A stretch of 18,594 nt of DNA. Source: JBDHAC01 sp039589195. GTDB lineage: Bacteria; Gemmatimonadota; Gemmatimonadetes; Palauibacterales; Palauibacteraceae. The notes under the pieces are model-generated. The model made no database searches. It saw only the letters and a program-made list of their open reading frames with translations, and was not told the DNA's origin. Positions 1 through 7,617 of the stretch are shown here, in pieces (the stretch's first letter is position 1; the number at the start of each line of letters is the position of its first letter). The stretch covers positions 1-18,594 of the forward strand of contig JBDHHV010000058.1 in NCBI GenBank assembly GCA_039589195.1, read 5' to 3'. A program made the position numbers and the translations under genes.

Positions 1-1341
1 GGCGCCGTCTGGAAGCTCGCCTGGCCGACCATGCTCCAGAACGTGATCGGCGGACTACAGGGCATCGTAGATCACGTGATGGTCGGTAACTTCGTCGGCT
101 TCACGGGGAACGCGGCCATCGGGGTGTCGTGGCAGATCTTCCTCGTGGTGATGGTGTTTGTCGGGTCGCTGTTCACGGGAATGGGGGTGCTGGTCGCACG
201 CTTCGCCGGAGCGGACGACCCCGAGAAGGTGAATCGAACCGTCCACCAGGCGTTCTTGACAGCGGCCGTGCTGTCGGTAGGAGTCCTGGCCCCGGCGGGA
301 TACTTTCTCGCGCCCACCTTGCTCGACGTAGTGAACGCCACACCGGAAGTGCAGGCCGAGGCCCTGCCGTATCTCCGAATTCTTTTCGTGTTCAGCTTTG
401 GCATGATGGTGTTCTTCATGCTGGGCGGAGCGCTCCGATCAGCGGGGGACGCCCGCACGCCGCTGCGGCTGGGGATCATGATGACGGTCCTCAACATCGT
501 GCTGAACGTGGTTCTCATCGCCGGTCTTGGCCCGATCCCGGCCTTCGGCACGACGGGAGCCGCCATGGGGACGGTGATCGCGGGCGGTGTCATGACCCTG
601 TACGCGACGTACGCCCTGTTCTCGGGGCGCTGGGTCATCGCGCTCCACCGCGGGATGAGCTTCCGGCCGGACTGGTCGATCATCCGTGCGCTGTTCCGGT
701 TTGGGCTGCCGGCCGGGGTCCAGGGAGTAGCGATGAACATCGGGGGCGTTCTACTCCTCCGGTTCATCGGATCCCTCCAGCTGAGTGCGGAAGCGCAAGC
801 GGCGTACGCTGTGGGCTATACGGAGCTCTTCTCGCTCATCACGTGGACCTCGGTGGGGCTCATGGGCGCGACCGCCGCGGTGGCCGGCCAGAACCTCGGC
901 GCCGGCAAGCCCGATCGAGCGGTGCATGGAGTGCACGTCGCGTCGCAGATCGGGCTGGCGGTGGCGGCCGTGGTAGGTCTTCTCTTTCTCACGATTCCGC
1001 GGGTTCTGCTCGGCGCGTTCGGGATGGAGGATCCCGCAGTGGTCGGCATCGGGGTCCAGCTCCTGGCGTTCCTGAGCGCCTCGGGATTCTTCATCACCGT
1101 CGCCCTCGTGTACACGGGAGGGCTCCAGGGCACCGGAGACACTCGTAGCCCTTTATACATCTCGATCGTTTCCCAGGTCGTCGTGCCACTCGGGCTATGC
1201 TGGCTCATCCAAGCGACCTGGGGTCTGCGACCCCACCACATCTGGCTGGCGATCCTGCTCGGGCACATGACCCGGTGCGCGCTGAGCGTGGTCCGGTTCC
1301 GGCAGGGCCGGTGGCGCGACATCGAAGTGCACATCAAATAA
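1..1341 (+). CDS. MATE family efflux transporter (5' end outside window)
   Basis: Multidrug and toxic compound extrusion transporter of the inner membrane, which in this family exports organic cations or drugs in exchange for Na+ or H+. The reading frame is open from base 1 (GAVWKLAWPTMLQN), so the ATG at 31 is internal and the true start lies just upstream. The 446 visible residues are close to the usual 440-460, so only a few are missing. Seen: about 12 hydrophobic segments in two similar halves, with a family-like N-terminal WKLAWP, GALRSAGDARTP in the first half and the matching GGLQGTGDTRSP in the second. The two copies of this loop motif are the usual MATE internal duplication. It ends in TAA, and 120 bp separate it from the next gene. 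Substrate cannot be told from sequence. Confidence 0.93.
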   Translation, partial: GAVWKLAWPTMLQNVIGGLQGIVDHVMVGNFVGFTGNAAIGVSWQIFLVVMVFVGSLFTGMGVLVARFAGADDPEKVNRTVHQAFLTAAVLSVGVLAPAGYFLAPTLLDVVNATPEVQAEALPYLRILFVFSFGMMVFFMLGGALRSAGDARTPLRLGIMMTVLNIVLNVVLIAGLGPIPAFGTTGAAMGTVIAGGVMTLYATYALFSGRWVIALHRGMSFRPDWSIIRALFRFGLPAGVQGVAMNIGGVLLLRFIGSLQLSAEAQAAYAVGYTELFSLITWTSVGLMGATAAVAGQNLGAGKPDRAVHGVHVASQIGLAVAAVVGLLFLTIPRVLLGAFGMEDPAVVGIGVQLLAFLSASGFFITVALVYTGGLQGTGDTRSPLYISIVSQVVVPLGLCWLIQATWGLRPHHIWLAILLGHMTRCALSVVRFRQGRWRDIEVHIK

Positions 1342-1461
1342 GCGTCAAAGGGGATCTGCAAAGGGTGTAAACGGGGCGATGATGTTGCAAAATAGAGGCT
1401 TCCGAGTTACCTGAGTTTGGGGTTTCGTGGGGAACGCACCTTGGGACGGGAGGATCTTACC

Positions 1462-1989
1462 ATGCGGAAAACGCTCAGCGCAGTCGCCACGCTTCTCTTT
1501 CTGCTCGCCGCACCGACCACCGTTCTTGGCCAGGGCATCTTCGTCGGTGGTGGAGTAACGATCCCGACGGGCGATTTCGGGGACTTCGCAGATACCGGCT
1601 GGATGGCGACGGGCGGGTTCTCGTTCGACGTCGGCGAGGGCGGTCTGTCGGCAGGTCTGGAAGGGTTCTACGGCGAGAATAAGCACGAGACCGAAGGAGA
1701 GAAGACCAACCCGTACGGTGCGATGGCCTTCCTCCTCTATCGAGCCGGGAATCCCGAATCGGTGGGCCCGTACTTCTACGGCGGCGCCGGCATCCTGGTC
1801 CACAAGTTCAGCTCGGATTCCCGCCCCTCCGATGAAGGCTCGGACACGAACTTCGGATACGAGTTCGGAGCCGGACTCGACTTCCCGTTCGGAGACAGCG
1901 TGGGTGCCTGGGTGGAGGGGAGATACATGGGCTCCTCGGACACCACTTTATTCGGCATCATGGCCGGCCTGGGCTTCGGGGTGGGCTAG
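1462..1989 (+). CDS. Small secreted outer-membrane beta-barrel-like protein
   Basis: Predicted exported protein of 175 residues, function unknown. An N-terminal signal peptide is visible: MRK, a hydrophobic stretch of about 15 residues (LSAVATLLFLLAAP), then a likely cleavage after VLG or GQG. The mature part is rich in Gly and alternating aromatic/small residues (FVGGGVTIPTGDF, SFDVGEGGLSAGLEGFYG, YFYGGAGILVHKF, YEFGAGLDFPFG, GAWVEGRYMG) and ends GLGFGVG. This is the pattern of a small OmpA/OmpW-like eight-stranded barrel. I chose the ATG at 1462 rather than the in-frame TTG at 1417 because GGGAGG lies at 1448-1453 and the signal peptide starts cleanly there. A perfect terminator hairpin follows, so this looks like a monocistronic gene. 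Family assignment beyond 'barrel-like' is not possible by eye. Confidence 0.8.
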   Translation: MRKTLSAVATLLFLLAAPTTVLGQGIFVGGGVTIPTGDFGDFADTGWMATGGFSFDVGEGGLSAGLEGFYGENKHETEGEKTNPYGAMAFLLYRAGNPESVGPYFYGGAGILVHKFSSDSRPSDEGSDTNFGYEFGAGLDFPFGDSVGAWVEGRYMGSSDTTLFGIMAGLGFGVG

Positions 1990-2047
1990 AACCCGATCCG
2001 CCGCGAGGCGAGAGCCGCGCGGCCCCGACGCATCAGCATCCGTAGGT

Positions 2048-2074
2048 GAGGAGCCCCGGTTTTCGGGGCTCCTC
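2048..2074 (+). terminator. Rho-independent terminator after the barrel-protein gene
   Basis: Perfect 11-bp GC-rich stem GAGGAGCCCCG / CGGGGCTCCTC with a five-base loop GTTTT, followed by a short pyrimidine run (TTC). It lies 58 bp after the barrel-protein stop and 21 bp before the GTG of the next gene, so it should separate the two transcripts. Confidence 0.8.
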
Positions 2075-2095
2075 TTCATCGCTCAAGAGACATGC

Positions 2096-3073
2096 GTGAG
2101 CCTGATCCCCGTGCGGCGCGGTACGACCGGGTTGCTCCTCCTCTCGCTGGCTTGCGGTGGACCAGCACACGAGGATCCGCCCGGAGACCTCACGTTCGCC
2201 GTGATGGGGGACGCCCCCTACTATTGGTGGGAGGAGCAGCGATACGACCACCTGATCGAGGCGCTCAACGCGGATTCGCTCGATTGGGTGATCCACGTGG
2301 GTGACCTTTTCTGGAAGCCCTGTTCGGACGGCAAGCTGCGCGAGCGGCGTGACGTCTTGCAGCGAATCCGGCACCCGGTGGTCTACACGCCCGGCGACAA
2401 CGAGTGGGCCGACTGCTGGGGACGGCGAGAGGGCGGGTTCGACCCTCTCGACCGCTTGGCCAAGCTGCGCGAGATCTACTTCCCTGAGCCGGGCCGGACC
2501 CTGGGTGGCGAGCCGATGCCCGTGGCCTTCCAGGCCTCGGACTCAGCCTGGTCGGAGTTCGTCGAACATCAACGTTGGTCGGCAGGCGGCATCGTGTTCG
2601 CGACCATTCACCTGGTCGGAAGCCGGAACGGGTCCGAACCGTTCCCCGGCCGCACGGAGGCCAACGACCGGGAGGTCACACGACGTACCGGGGCGGCGGT
2701 GGCGTGGCTTCAGGAGACGTTCGAGCAGGCTCGCTCGACCTCTGCGAAGGCGGTCGTTCTCTACCAGCACGCTGACTTCCTACACGACGACCTGACCGAC
2801 GAGTACCGCCGAGGCTTCGAGCCGTTCATCCGCACGCTGGAGCAAGAGGTGGCCGGCTTCGAAGGGTCGGTCGTGCTGGCTCACGGGGACAGCCACGAGT
2901 TTGTGGTCGACGCGCCGCTGACGGACCGGAGGTCGGCCCGAGTCCTCGAGAACTTCACCCGCCTGCAGGTGATGGGGTCCCCGGACGTCGGTTGGGTCCG
3001 TGTCGTCGTGGACACGGCCGCGACGACGTTTACCTACGCACCGCGGCGCATCTCCGGCTGGAAGCTCTGGTAG
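2096..3073 (+). CDS. Lipoprotein metallophosphoesterase (calcineurin-like)
   Basis: Predicted envelope-anchored phosphoesterase of 325 residues using two metal ions; substrate unknown. The GTG at 2096 is chosen because it is preceded by AAGAGA and gives a neat lipoprotein signal: RR at 7-8, hydrophobic TGLLLLSLA, lipobox LSLAC with Cys20, then GG. The same frame is open far upstream but that stretch overlaps the barrel gene. Motifs in order: GDAPYY at 38-43 (replacing the usual GDxH), HVGDLF with GD at 69-70, GDNEW at 100-104, a His-containing YQHADF, and AHGDSHEF late in the protein. These fit the metal-binding Asp, Asn and His positions of the superfamily. The GDxPY variant is a recognised subgroup as far as I recall. 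Two terminator hairpins flank the gene, so it is probably transcribed alone. Confidence 0.82.
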   Translation: MSLIPVRRGTTGLLLLSLACGGPAHEDPPGDLTFAVMGDAPYYWWEEQRYDHLIEALNADSLDWVIHVGDLFWKPCSDGKLRERRDVLQRIRHPVVYTPGDNEWADCWGRREGGFDPLDRLAKLREIYFPEPGRTLGGEPMPVAFQASDSAWSEFVEHQRWSAGGIVFATIHLVGSRNGSEPFPGRTEANDREVTRRTGAAVAWLQETFEQARSTSAKAVVLYQHADFLHDDLTDEYRRGFEPFIRTLEQEVAGFEGSVVLAHGDSHEFVVDAPLTDRRSARVLENFTRLQVMGSPDVGWVRVVVDTAATTFTYAPRRISGWKLW

Positions 3074-3079
3074 TAGCAC

Positions 3080-3111
3080 TCTACCCCTCGAAGTCCGCCT
3101 CGAGGGGTAGA
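3080..3111 (+). terminator. Hairpin after the metallophosphoesterase gene, probable terminator
   Basis: Stem of 12 bp (TCTACCCCTCGA pairing with TCGAGGGGTAGA) with an 8-base loop, starting 6 bp after the TAG at 3071-3073. No T-run follows on the plus strand, so it may be a weak or factor-assisted terminator. The 150 bp from here to the next start hold nothing else I can support. Confidence 0.6.
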
Positions 3112-3264
3112 ATCGGCCTTCTGGCCAGATCCCACGCGATCTGATGGAGGCCAACCAGAGGCGCGCGCGCTATCGATTGCGACCGCGGCGGGTGGCGCGG
3201 ATGGCCGGGAAACGTCTATCCTTGGTGGTCCACGACTCCCGAGCAGCGAATCAAGCCACTGGCA

Positions 3265-5211
3265 GTGAACTCTCCCGACTTCGACACGATCGACCAGGAC
3301 GTCCGGTTCTGCCCCGCGGCCGATGGGGTACGGATCGCGTACGCCACGATCGGAGAGGGACCTCCCCTCGTGAAGGCCGCGAATTGGCTCAACCATCTGG
3401 AGTTCGACGCGCAAAGCCCTGTGTGGCGTCACTGGCTCCGCGACCTTTCCCGCGATCATCAACTGGTGCGGTACGACGAACGTGGCTGTGGGCTCTCGGA
3501 CTGGGACGTCCGGTTCTCCTTCGACGCGTGGGTGGCCGATCTCGAGACCGTGGTAGACACGCTGGGTCTCGAGCGCTTTCCGCTGCTCGGGATCTCGCAG
3601 GGCGGCTCCGTAGCAATCACATACGCGGTACGTCACCCTGAGCGCGTGAGCCACCTCATCCTGTACGGTGCGTACGGGCAAGGCTGGGCCCATCGGGGTC
3701 TCAGCGGAGAGAGCCTCGCGGAATATGAAGCGCACCTGACACTAATGGGCCAGGGGTGGGGTCGTGACAACCCGGCGTACCGGCAGCTGTTCACCTCGCT
3801 CTTCATGCCCGGGGCCACGCCCGATCAGGCCCAGTGGTTCAACGAGCTCCAGCGCGTCTCCACCTCCCCCGAGAACGCCGTTCGGTTCTTGCGGGAGTTC
3901 GGGAAGATCGACGTCATCGATCTCCTCCCCCGTGTCTCCGTGCCGGCGCTGGTCCTCCATGCCCGCGGAGATGCGCGGGTCCCGTTCGAGATGGGCCGGG
4001 AACTGGCGACGGGCATCCCCGACTGCCGATTCGTGTCGCTCGATAGCCCGAACCACCTGATCCTGGAGCACGAGCCTGCGTGGGCCACTTTCCTCAACGA
4101 GGTGCGACGGTTCCTGGGGGTCGAGACGACGGACGACCGACGGTCCGCGGGCACGGCGGCCGCGCCTGCCGCCGCTGTGTCCGGTGTAAGCTCGGATCAC
4201 ACGCCCGCCGCGTTCGAGCCCTCCACGGTCGAACCCTCCGCGGGGAAACCGCCAGCGGTCACACCTGGTACATTCGAGTCCCCTACCGGCGAACCCGGCC
4301 CATTCGAAGCGGTATCCGACCGCTACGCCATCGAGCGGGAACTGGCTCGCGGTGGGATGGCGACGGTGTACCTCGCTCGGGATCTCAGACACGAGCGCGA
4401 GGTGGTGATCAAGGTCTTCGACCCCGATCTCTCCTCAGAGGTGGGCCCGCAGCGCTTCGAGCAAGAGATTCGCGTCACGTCCGGACTGCAGCACCCGCAC
4501 ATCCTCCCCCTCCTCGACTCGGGGAGCATCGGAGACTCGTTGTTCTACGTCATGCCTTTCGTGGCGGGCGCATCGCTGCGGCACCGGCTCCGGCAGGCGG
4601 CGCCGCTCCCCGTCACCGAGGCGCTCGGCATCGCTCGAGACGTAGCGGCCGCGCTCGACTATGCGCACCGCAACGGCGTCATCCACCGGGACATCAAGCC
4701 CGAGAACATCCTCCTGAGCGACGGGCATGCAATCGTGGCGGATTTCGGGATCGCGCACGTGGCCTCGGGCGCTACGAACCGGCTGACGGACACCGGGGCC
4801 GTGATCGGGACGCTCTCGTACATCAGCCCCGAGCAGCTCGGTAGCGACGCGGAGGTGGGTCCCCCTTCGGACGTCTACAGCCTGGCGTGCGTCGTGTACG
4901 AGATGCTTTGCGGCGAACCGCCGTTTCGAGGATTACCGCAGCAAGTGATTCAGGGCCACCTCTCCGGTACCCCGCGTGCGCTTCAGGACCATGTGCGCGA
5001 GCTGCCCGAACCGGTCGATACCTGCGTGCGGCGTTCGCTCGCCAAGAGCCAGGCCGATCGGCACGGATCCGCGACCGCGCTCGTGCAGGAGCTATTCACC
5101 TGCTTCGGGGCGTCCGGGACGCTCCCGCCTGCCACCGAGGGCGCGACTCAGGACGACGGCGCGTCCATGGAACGTGGGAGAGGCAGGGGCTGGTGGCCCT
5201 TCCGCTCGTAG
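3265..5211 (+). CDS. Alpha/beta-hydrolase fused to a serine/threonine protein kinase
   Basis: 648-residue cytosolic fusion; no signal peptide or membrane segment. Residues ~10-285 are an alpha/beta-hydrolase: YDERGCGLSDWD at 70-81, nucleophile elbow GISQGGS with Ser111, acid in RGDARVP (Asp236), His264 in SPNH. This hydrolase type is known to me from fusions with adenylate cyclase or LuxR domains. Residues ~290-350 are an Ala/Pro/Glu-rich linker with degenerate FEPSTVEPS-like repeats. Residues ~351-615 are a kinase: glycine loop ARGGMATVY at 361-369, Lys383, helix-C Glu401, HRDIKPEN with Asp476 and Asn481, DFG at 493-495, SPEQ at 521-524. All catalytic residues are present, and it is an RD kinase. 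No PASTA or other C-terminal sensor is present. The start is GTG at 3265 with a weak ribosome site. proC follows 18 bp downstream. Hydrolase substrate and kinase targets are unknown. Confidence 0.9.
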   Translation: MNSPDFDTIDQDVRFCPAADGVRIAYATIGEGPPLVKAANWLNHLEFDAQSPVWRHWLRDLSRDHQLVRYDERGCGLSDWDVRFSFDAWVADLETVVDTLGLERFPLLGISQGGSVAITYAVRHPERVSHLILYGAYGQGWAHRGLSGESLAEYEAHLTLMGQGWGRDNPAYRQLFTSLFMPGATPDQAQWFNELQRVSTSPENAVRFLREFGKIDVIDLLPRVSVPALVLHARGDARVPFEMGRELATGIPDCRFVSLDSPNHLILEHEPAWATFLNEVRRFLGVETTDDRRSAGTAAAPAAAVSGVSSDHTPAAFEPSTVEPSAGKPPAVTPGTFESPTGEPGPFEAVSDRYAIERELARGGMATVYLARDLRHEREVVIKVFDPDLSSEVGPQRFEQEIRVTSGLQHPHILPLLDSGSIGDSLFYVMPFVAGASLRHRLRQAAPLPVTEALGIARDVAAALDYAHRNGVIHRDIKPENILLSDGHAIVADFGIAHVASGATNRLTDTGAVIGTLSYISPEQLGSDAEVGPPSDVYSLACVVYEMLCGEPPFRGLPQQVIQGHLSGTPRALQDHVRELPEPVDTCVRRSLAKSQADRHGSATALVQELFTCFGASGTLPPATEGATQDDGASMERGRGRGWWPFRS

Positions 5212-5229
5212 TGGAGGACTGATCACGCC

Positions 5230-6039
5230 ATGTCGAAACACATCGCGATCCTGGGAACGGGCAGTATCGGCCGCGCCGTCGCCGAGGGGCTCGTCGCCGC
5301 CGGGCAATGCGAGCCCGAGCACCTGCACCTGACCCGCCGCCACGCAGAGCACCTGGAAGACATGGCGGAGCGTGGATTCCAGACGACATCGAGCAACCCC
5401 GAGGCCGTGGGGGCGTCCGACATCGTGATCGTGGCCGTCGAGCCGCACCATCTCGACGACCTGCTGATCCAGATCGCGGGCAGCCTCGAGCCCGAGCGGC
5501 ACACCCTGATCTCGGTCGTCTCGGGCGCCGGGATCGCCGCGATCCGTCGCCTCGTGGGTCCCGACGTGCCGATCGTGCGTGCCATGCCGAACACGGCCAT
5601 CGCTCTGCGCGAATCGATGACCTGCCTCGCGGGGGAGCCGGAGCACGCTGCGGCCCTTTCGGACGCGGTCGAGCTGTTCGATGCGATGGGCGCCACGCTC
5701 ATCATTGACGAAGAGCAGATGGTCCCGGCCACCGCGCTGTGCGCCTGCGGCGTCGCGTTCTTCCTGCGCGCCGTCCGGGCGGCGTGTCAGGGCGGGATCG
5801 AGATCGGGTTCCACCCGGACGAGGCGCTCCGCATGGCGGCCCAGACGGCGCTCGGATCCGCGGCGCTCGTGCGCGAGCACGGGCGACACCCGGAGCGGGA
5901 GATCGACGCCGTGACCACCCCGCGCGGCTGCACGATCGCCGGGTTGAACGAGATGGAGCACCGCGGCTTTTCCTCCGCCCTCATCAAGGGGATCACGACT
6001 TCGTCGGAGAAGGCGGAGTCGCTCTACTCCACCGACTGA
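5230..6039 (+). CDS. proC: Pyrroline-5-carboxylate reductase
   Basis: Last step of proline biosynthesis: NAD(P)H-dependent reduction of 1-pyrroline-5-carboxylate to L-proline in the cytoplasm. 269 residues, the usual family length. Seen: N-terminal Rossmann motif AILGTGSIGRAVAEGL (glycine motif at 9-14), VEPHHLDDLL, the conserved SVVSGAGIAAIRRLVG then VRAMPNTAIALRES block, and the C-terminal dimerisation-domain signature TPRGCTIAGLNEMEHRG, where Cys stands at a position usually occupied by Thr. GGAGG at 5213-5217 lies 12 bp before the ATG. The gene begins 18 bp after the hydrolase-kinase stop, so the two are probably co-transcribed; no other proline gene is nearby. It converges on the minus-strand SDR gene, with 166 bp between the two stops. 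Confidence 0.93.
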   Translation: MSKHIAILGTGSIGRAVAEGLVAAGQCEPEHLHLTRRHAEHLEDMAERGFQTTSSNPEAVGASDIVIVAVEPHHLDDLLIQIAGSLEPERHTLISVVSGAGIAAIRRLVGPDVPIVRAMPNTAIALRESMTCLAGEPEHAAALSDAVELFDAMGATLIIDEEQMVPATALCACGVAFFLRAVRAACQGGIEIGFHPDEALRMAAQTALGSAALVREHGRHPEREIDAVTTPRGCTIAGLNEMEHRGFSSALIKGITTSSEKAESLYSTD

Positions 6040-6040
6040 C

Positions 6041-6205
6041 CTGGTCGCTCACCGAGAACGAGGTGTGGGCCGTGATCAGGATCTCGTAGGTGCCCGGACC
6101 GAGCGGGTAGAGCCCGGAAAGGCTTCCGTTGCCCTCGGCGTCCGTCCTGATGAGCCTGCTAAGGGCGACGGTATTCGAGCAATCGCTTCCCAGGAGTAGG
6201 GACCG
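6041..6205 (-). pseudogene. Possible C-terminal relic of a lost coding sequence behind the SDR stop
   Basis: On the minus strand the frame of the SDR gene stays open for about 70 codons past its TAG (6206-6208) to a TGA at 5993-5995 inside proC. The stretch reads as protein-like rather than random GC-rich shadow: SRLIRTDAEGNGSLSGLYPL followed directly by GPGTYEILITAHTSFSVSDQ. The 'TDAEGNGSLSG...GTYEI' pattern resembles the tail of a beta-sandwich or carboxypeptidase-regulatory-like domain. No start codon or ribosome site belongs to it. It may be the remnant of a gene that was disrupted, or chance. I see nothing else in this intergenic stretch. Confidence 0.25.
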
Positions 6206-6967
6206 CTACAACTGCACGGCGCGGGTGAGCGCCCCGTCCACGACCAGATTCGCCCCGGTGGTGAAGCTGGAGGCGGGACTCGCCAGGAAGGCAATCGCGC
6301 GCGCCACCTCCTCGGGAGTACCCATCCGGCCCATCGGGTTCGAGCCCAGCGCGTGCTTGAAGAGGTCCGGGTTCTCGCGCTCCACGCCGCCCCAGAACCC
6401 GTCCTCGATGTAGATCGTCCCGGGCGAGATCACGTTCACGCGAACACCCTCGGGCGCGAGATCTGACGCCAGCCCCTTGGCGTAGCGTATAAGCGCCGCC
6501 TTCACCGTGGGATAGGGGCCCTCGAAGCCACCGGCCTCTCGTGCTGCGACGCTCGACACGATCACGATGGCGGCGGCTCCCGATTCCTTCAGGAACGGAA
6601 GGGCTGCCTCCACGGTACGCACCGTGTGCATCAGATCCACCTCGAACGCCCGCCGCCACGCCTCCTCGCCCTCGCCCGACCCGAGAGAGCTCACGTTGGC
6701 CACGAGGATGTCGAGCCCTCCGAGCGCGCCGGCCGCATCCCGCACCCACGCCTCCAGGGCCGGGCCATCCGCCACATCCAGGGCGCGCCGGAACACCTTC
6801 CCCCCCTTCTGCTCGAGGCGCGCGACCGCGGTCTCGAGAGCTTCCGTCTCGCGGGCGCAGATCCCCACATCGCACCCTTCGTCGGCCAGCAACACGGCGG
6901 TGTGCCGCCCGATTCCGCGGCTCGCTCCCGTGACGATCGCTTTCTTTCCCGTAAGACCCAGATCCAT
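6206..6967 (-). CDS. SDR-family NAD(P)-dependent oxidoreductase
   Basis: Classical short-chain dehydrogenase/reductase of 253 residues, cytoplasmic; closest in style to FabG-like 3-oxoacyl reductases, but the substrate cannot be assigned. Seen: cofactor motif TGASRGIG at 13-20, DV at 64-65, VANVSS with Asn91 at the NAG position, Ser138/139 in IVIVSSVAA, catalytic Tyr152 and Lys156 (YPTVK), ISPGTIYIEDGF after the active site, and the C-terminal SFTTGANLVVDGALTRA typical of the family. The position that usually holds the tetrad Asn reads EVDLMHTV, so that Asn seems absent. GGAAGGAG at 6979-6986 overlaps the stop of the upstream gene and lies 11 bp from the ATG. The two minus-strand genes are therefore probably one unit, with possible translational coupling. 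Confidence 0.9.
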   Translation of the reverse strand: MDLGLTGKKAIVTGASRGIGRHTAVLLADEGCDVGICARETEALETAVARLEQKGGKVFRRALDVADGPALEAWVRDAAGALGGLDILVANVSSLGSGEGEEAWRRAFEVDLMHTVRTVEAALPFLKESGAAAIVIVSSVAAREAGGFEGPYPTVKAALIRYAKGLASDLAPEGVRVNVISPGTIYIEDGFWGGVERENPDLFKHALGSNPMGRMGTPEEVARAIAFLASPASSFTTGANLVVDGALTRAVQL

Positions 6968-6985
6968 GCGCCCGCCGACTCCTTC

Positions 6986-7405
6986 CTATCGGTCGACCTT
7001 CAGGTTCAGCTCTTCGTTCCACAGCTCCTTCGTTTCCGTAATCTCGACACCGAGAATGCCGAGCTTCACCTGCGCCAGTCCCTTCAGGTCGATGCCACCG
7101 GACTGCTCGGGCGGGCCGGCATGGTTGAGCGCAGGATCGTAAAAGCTGTGGATGTTGGTCTTGTTCACGAACGAGAGGACCGCGGTCCCGCCCGCGATCG
7201 ACAGCTCCATGAGCGGGAAGTCGATCTGGAGCCCCATGCCGACGGCCAGCGTGCTGGCGCTCACCGTCTCGTCGGTGAGCGAGAAGTCCTTCTGGAACAG
7301 CCCGCCCGTCATCGTCACGCCGCCGCTCTGGTAGCTGATCCCGGTCCGCCCGCCGTAGCTGACCTTGAAGCTCGCCTGGCTCGAGCCGTGCGCGTGACGG
7401 ATCAT
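6986..7405 (-). CDS. Uncharacterised beta-rich protein
   Basis: 139 residues that I do not recognise. No signal peptide and no membrane helix. The sequence alternates short beta-like runs rich in Gly, Ser and Thr (ASFKVSYGGRTGISYQSGG, TLAVGMGLQIDFPLMELSIA, LAQVKLGILGVEITETKEL), which suggests an all-beta fold. ATG at 7403-7405 has GGGAG about 8 bp upstream on the minus strand. The stop lies 18 bp before the SDR start, so it is the promoter-proximal gene of a two-gene unit. It is divergent from the MPN-like gene across 212 bp, which must hold both promoters. It is not an obvious enzyme; a binding or structural role is only a guess. Confidence 0.6.
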   Translation of the reverse strand: MIRHAHGSSQASFKVSYGGRTGISYQSGGVTMTGGLFQKDFSLTDETVSASTLAVGMGLQIDFPLMELSIAGGTAVLSFVNKTNIHSFYDPALNHAGPPEQSGGIDLKGLAQVKLGILGVEITETKELWNEELNLKVDR

Positions 7406-7470
7406 GCGGTCATCTCCCTGCGGGGGGTCTACGCGCTTGCCGCCAAATCATCGCCCGAGCGACGCACGCT

Positions 7471-7515
7471 TGGCAATGGGAGCCCTGGCAATGGGACCCC
7501 CGGCGATGGGGCTCG
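7471..7515. repeat. Three tandem 15-bp units in the divergent intergenic region
   Basis: TGGCAATGGGAGCCC (7471-7485), TGGCAATGGGACCCC (7486-7500) and CGGCGATGGGGCTCG (7501-7515). The first two differ at one base and the third is more diverged. They lie between the divergent starts at 7405 and 7618, 103 bp upstream of the plus-strand gene. Confidence 0.7.
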
Positions 7516-7617
7516 CTGCTTCGCTGGGAGACTGGCAGACAGGTTGAGTCTCGGCACTCGCTTTAGTAGCGTGGGGGTGCAGTGCGGTCGAGACTTGGGT
7601 GGCAGGAGGGGTAGGGT

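Noticed and set aside
1342..1461. Possible promoter (TTGCAA at 1385-1390) before the barrel-protein gene
   Set aside because: No acceptable -10 hexamer at a suitable distance; too weak to call.
1718..2095. Upstream extension of the metallophosphoesterase frame
   Set aside because: It overlaps the barrel-protein gene in another frame, crosses the terminator hairpin, and would bury the lipoprotein signal peptide.
5092..5961. 289-codon minus-strand open frame over the proC gene
   Set aside because: Shadow frame; proC signatures are clear on the plus strand.
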